Shown here one piece after another: positions 61,014 through 64,000 of a DNA stretch of 64,000 nt. Each line of letters opens with the position of its first letter. The first letter of the stretch is position 1. The notes below the pieces were generated by a model. That model was not told the origin of the DNA, searched no databases, and saw only the letters and a list, made by a program, of their open reading frames with translations. A program made the position numbers and the translations under genes. The DNA is from Anisodus tanguticus (lineage: Eukaryota > Streptophyta > Magnoliopsida > Solanales > Solanaceae): contig CM067562.1 in NCBI GenBank assembly GCA_034509755.1, forward strand, positions 35,279,501 to 35,343,500, written 5' to 3'.

Positions 61014-64000
61014 TTTTTTTTTTTTGAAGCCACAGCCTCGCGGCTTGTGGTATTTTATTAATAATAATAAAGAAAGACAAGGGGCCCCAGAGGGGAAGTA
61101 CAAGCAGGGGGGACTAATCCTGTTACCCCACTAGACTATCCTATAAGGCCTAGAATTAAAATCTAACAAGAATGAAGAAAGAACGAACTTGACAAAACTA
61201 AGTATTCTATGATCATCATAGAGTTTATAATGCACTCTATGATGATATTACAAATGATAATGCTAACATAGTGAAGAAGTAATATAAGAGCGAAGATATG
61301 ATCATCTACCTCCGGACTTATAAAATCCTCCACCGCGGCATCACTTCCTTCTCGTCCTCCAAATAAGAGTAAAACCGAATCATTTCTTCTTGGAGTTGAT
61401 AAGTGACTCGGGGGCCCAACATACTTTGAGGGATCCCTCATCTTTGACGCATCAAACTTGACTTTCTTCTTGGCTTCTCTCATTGGCATTTTCCTCACTG
61501 GCTGTCGCATCTTACCATCCCGGCCTATTCTTCCTTGTGAGTCTTTTCTTTGAAGTCGCACATTGCGAGGAGACAAATTCCCATTTTGAATGACAAGCAT
61601 TCTTTCCGGACAATGGAGTCTTCCTCGCATCCGACCACTCGATGTGCTAGCTATATTACCAAAGGGATCGGACATTACCGTCTCTCGCTTGGCATGCCGT
61701 GCCGCTTCGTCGAATATAGCTCCCCCGGTGTCTTGCCGCCCATCTCATCTACATTACCAGGCCCCCCCGTGAAGGACCCTCTAGTAAGTGTACCGATCCG
61801 AGACGTCTTCAACAAAGAAGTGGTTCCGCATCCTCCTCAATAGCCTCATCTATCTCGGATCCATGATATCCGTTTCCAAAGTGCGCCTCTTCATCATCCG
61901 TGTCCTCATCATAGAGTCCATAAGCATCATAGTCCCGGAGTTATGTGCGTGCTCGCTCGCTAGGTACCGGACCATTTCTTCTTCGTCCTCTCGTGGTTCC
62001 GCCCAATTCCACATACTCCTCTACACTCGATATGGGTAGTAAAATTGCTTGTCTTCAATCGCAGCCTTAAAGGATTTCATTCCCAAGAAGTGTCCATGTT
62101 TCTCCATTTTCCCGTCAAAAGCTTGTCGAAGCAACATGATGTCTTCTATCTCCGAACCATCTCCTTCTTCCCCAACTTCCTCTCCATCGGTCTCACACCA
62201 TCGCTTTCTCTCACCGTCCGAGGGGCGGCGTGGCGCACTAACAGAGGGAATGTCGGAATTGGCTTCATTTAAAGTGCAAGGTTGTGGAGGAAATGAGAAG
62301 GCATTTTTAAGCCAACTTTGAGTAGATGGGCTTTTTGTGATGGGTTGTATTCTTGGGTCGTGGAATTAAGAATTGGCTTTGTAGGTGGGTTTGATGTTGA
62401 GCCCGTATCCGATATGGATTGTGGGCTTGGATTTTCGGATTGGGTATTTTTGGATTGGGCCGAGAGGGGGTTGGGTTGGGCCGAGGGGGTTGGGCTCGGG
62501 GTAGGGGTTGGGCTCGGGTCGGGGGGGTAGGGTTAATTGAATTTGTGGGCTCGGGTTCGGTATGGGTAGGGGGTCGGGTGGGTCGATTTCCGGTCGGGTT
62601 GATGTCGGGTATGGATTTTTTTGTCGGGTCGGGTTGCGGGTAATTAGGGTTTAGTGGGGGGCGGTTTCGGGTAGCGGTTTAGGGTTTAGTGGCGGTAATT
62701 GGGCAGGGGTGGTTTCGGGAGGAGGGGGTTGCGTGGTAGGGGGGTTTCCGTGATTATTTCCGCACCGGTGGGGTGGCGGAGGGTGGTTTTCTCGGTGGGA
62801 GGGTGGCGAATTGTTGGTGGCGGGTTCAAGAGGGGTGGTTTTAGGGTTAGGGTTTTGAGGGTGGTTTTGGGCCAAACAAGGCCCAACGGGGGGGGGCGGG
62901 TAGTAGGGTTTCGGTTGGTGGTTTCCGGGAGCAGGGTGGTCGCCGTAGGGTTTCCGTAGGTTTCCGCGCCGCCTAGGGTTCCGTAGGTTTCCGTAGGGTT
63001 TCGCGCCGCCAAGGATTCCGTAGGGTTTCCGGCGTCGGAAATTTTAGGGGGGTGTTTTTTGGTCGGAAAACAGATTCCGACACCGGACAAAGTGTTTCCG
63101 ATAGCCCTAGGCTCCGAATCACCGTTCCGCCGCCGAATTCATCGTTCCGTTGACTTTTGAGGGTGGTTTTGGGTTTTGATTCTTGTTTTTCTTGTTTTTC
63201 CGAGTGACCGTAGTCCAATTGTTGGATGGGGCATGAATCAAAGCATTGGTAGTTGGGATAGGGTTTTGTTGGCTAGGGTTAGACGAAGAGGGAGTAGGGA
63301 TTGAAGCCTTACCTTTGCCTATTTCCACCTCTCGTCGCCTTTGCCGTCGCCACCTTGCCACCATCATCGTCCTTAGCTTTTTCCGCCGTAATGCTGGTTT
63401 TAGATTCCAACATCCATCGACATCATGCCCTTGAAGCTTGCAATTAGTAAATATTTTGGCTTGAAGTCATATCTAATTTTTTGTAATTCGGTTGTGATTC
63501 CATCTCCTTCACCCACTTGAATTACAACATGTGGGGATGGCTTTTTAGCAAATCAAATTCCACTTTGACTCTAGCACAACTTGGCCTTGTTTTATTCAAA
63601 GTGGCCGCATCAATGGCAATTGGGGAACCCATCGCCGCCGCCAAAGAGAAAAGGGTAGACTCTCCATAGTAATGTGGGGATAATCCGGGGAATGAAATCC
63701 ATCCATACGCAAATCTACTCTCCTCCGCCGGATTAAAAGATACATCCCATTTGAAGGTTCTCATCAAATAGGGTCTAGTCTTCTCCTTAATCTCAAAAGT
63801 TTGTCTTGACATCAAAGTGTCAAAATCTTCACCAATTGTGCATCTAATCAAGACATGCCTATCACAAAGCAAACCAATACGTACCTCCGCCTTCAATCCA
63901 CATTGCTTTGGGATGGCATTCCGTAAGAAAGCTATATCGGGCCATCCATGGCTAAACTTTCCAACAATTGCAATTGTTAAGTCTTGGTGATGAATCATCA
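61014..64000 (-). mobile_element. LINE unit F, 5' end beyond the window
   Basis: The tail is 12 A (61014-61025), the terminal hairpin lies at 61030-61050 and the stem-loop at about 61209-61245. The sequence is of type I as in unit A. The window ends within the DUF4283-like domain, so the 5' end and any next telomere-like array are not seen. Confidence 0.88.
61376..63998 (-). pseudogene. ORF1/Gag-like protein of LINE unit F, partial
   Basis: The first visible frame (63998-63522) contains IVGKFSHGWPDIAFL, MRTFKWDVSFNPAEESRFAY and TRPSCARVKVEFDLL. The knuckle region near 63450 is frameshifted and one cysteine codon is disrupted. The linker (63370-62650) has many single-base losses against unit A, often a G missing from CCGG. 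The C-terminal module includes QPCTLNEANSDIPSVS (about 62290-62240), RERKRWCETDGEE-like sequence, and MREAKKKVKFDASKMRDPSK (about 61490-61430). Several breaks make it non-functional as given. Confidence 0.78.

Overview
This window is nuclear DNA from a flowering plant, a eudicot and probably a member of the Solanaceae. The evidence is one intact three-exon R2R3-MYB gene of the MYB13/14/15 type, Stowaway-like MITEs, a tRNA-derived poly(A) SINE, Ale-type Ty1/copia elements, a Tat-like Ty3/gypsy element with very long LTRs, and L1-type LINEs with a DUF4283-like plus CCHC ORF1. The family is inferred from element style and MYB sequence, not from a database search. Nearly everything except the MYB gene is mobile DNA, mostly broken.

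Layout. 1-1.8 kb: 3' end of a copia element fused to a SINE fragment. 1.8-3.3 kb: three related Stowaway-like MITEs. 4.98-6.33 kb (-): the MYB gene. 7.6-8.4 kb: a 223-bp tandem repeat. 8.6-11.6 kb (-): a copia element with both LTRs but an internal deletion. 12.7-14.2 kb: a 72-bp duplication, an LTR fragment, a plant-mobile-domain fragment and a gypsy-like LTR. 14.4-19.0 kb (-): a decayed copia element. 19.7-20.3 kb: an inverted copy of the MYB promoter and first codons, interrupted by a SINE. 20.6-23.2 kb: copia remnants. 23.25-36.2 kb (+): a gag-only, Tat-like LTR retrotransposon with satellite-like repeats in its 3' noncoding part. 33.1-40.0 kb: a large inverted duplication of an LTR::LINE junction. 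40.0-64.0 kb: LINE units joined to telomere-like DNA.

The most notable part is 44.5-64 kb. Six LINE units of about 3 kb lie head to tail, all sense on the minus strand. Each has a full 5' end, a conserved 3' hairpin with a GNRA tetraloop, and an oligo(A) tail. Every visible junction between units is an array of TTTAGGG or a close variant (TTCAGGG, TTCGGGG, TCCAGGG, TCAAGGG). The strand relation never changes: the G-rich strand runs straight into the T-tract copied from the poly(A) tail. Two further junctions in inverted pieces (36.7 and 42.0 kb) keep the same polarity. This is what reverse transcription primed from the 3' G-overhang of a telomere would leave, followed by renewed telomere synthesis. 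The units encode an ORF1/Gag-like protein only (DUF4283-like, CCHC knuckle, Pro/Asn-rich linker, interchangeable acidic-basic C-terminal modules) and no reverse transcriptase, which resembles Drosophila HeT-A. I read the region as a fossil or subtelomeric array of telomere-targeting, ORF1-only LINEs. The sequence supports the architecture directly; the mechanism is inference.
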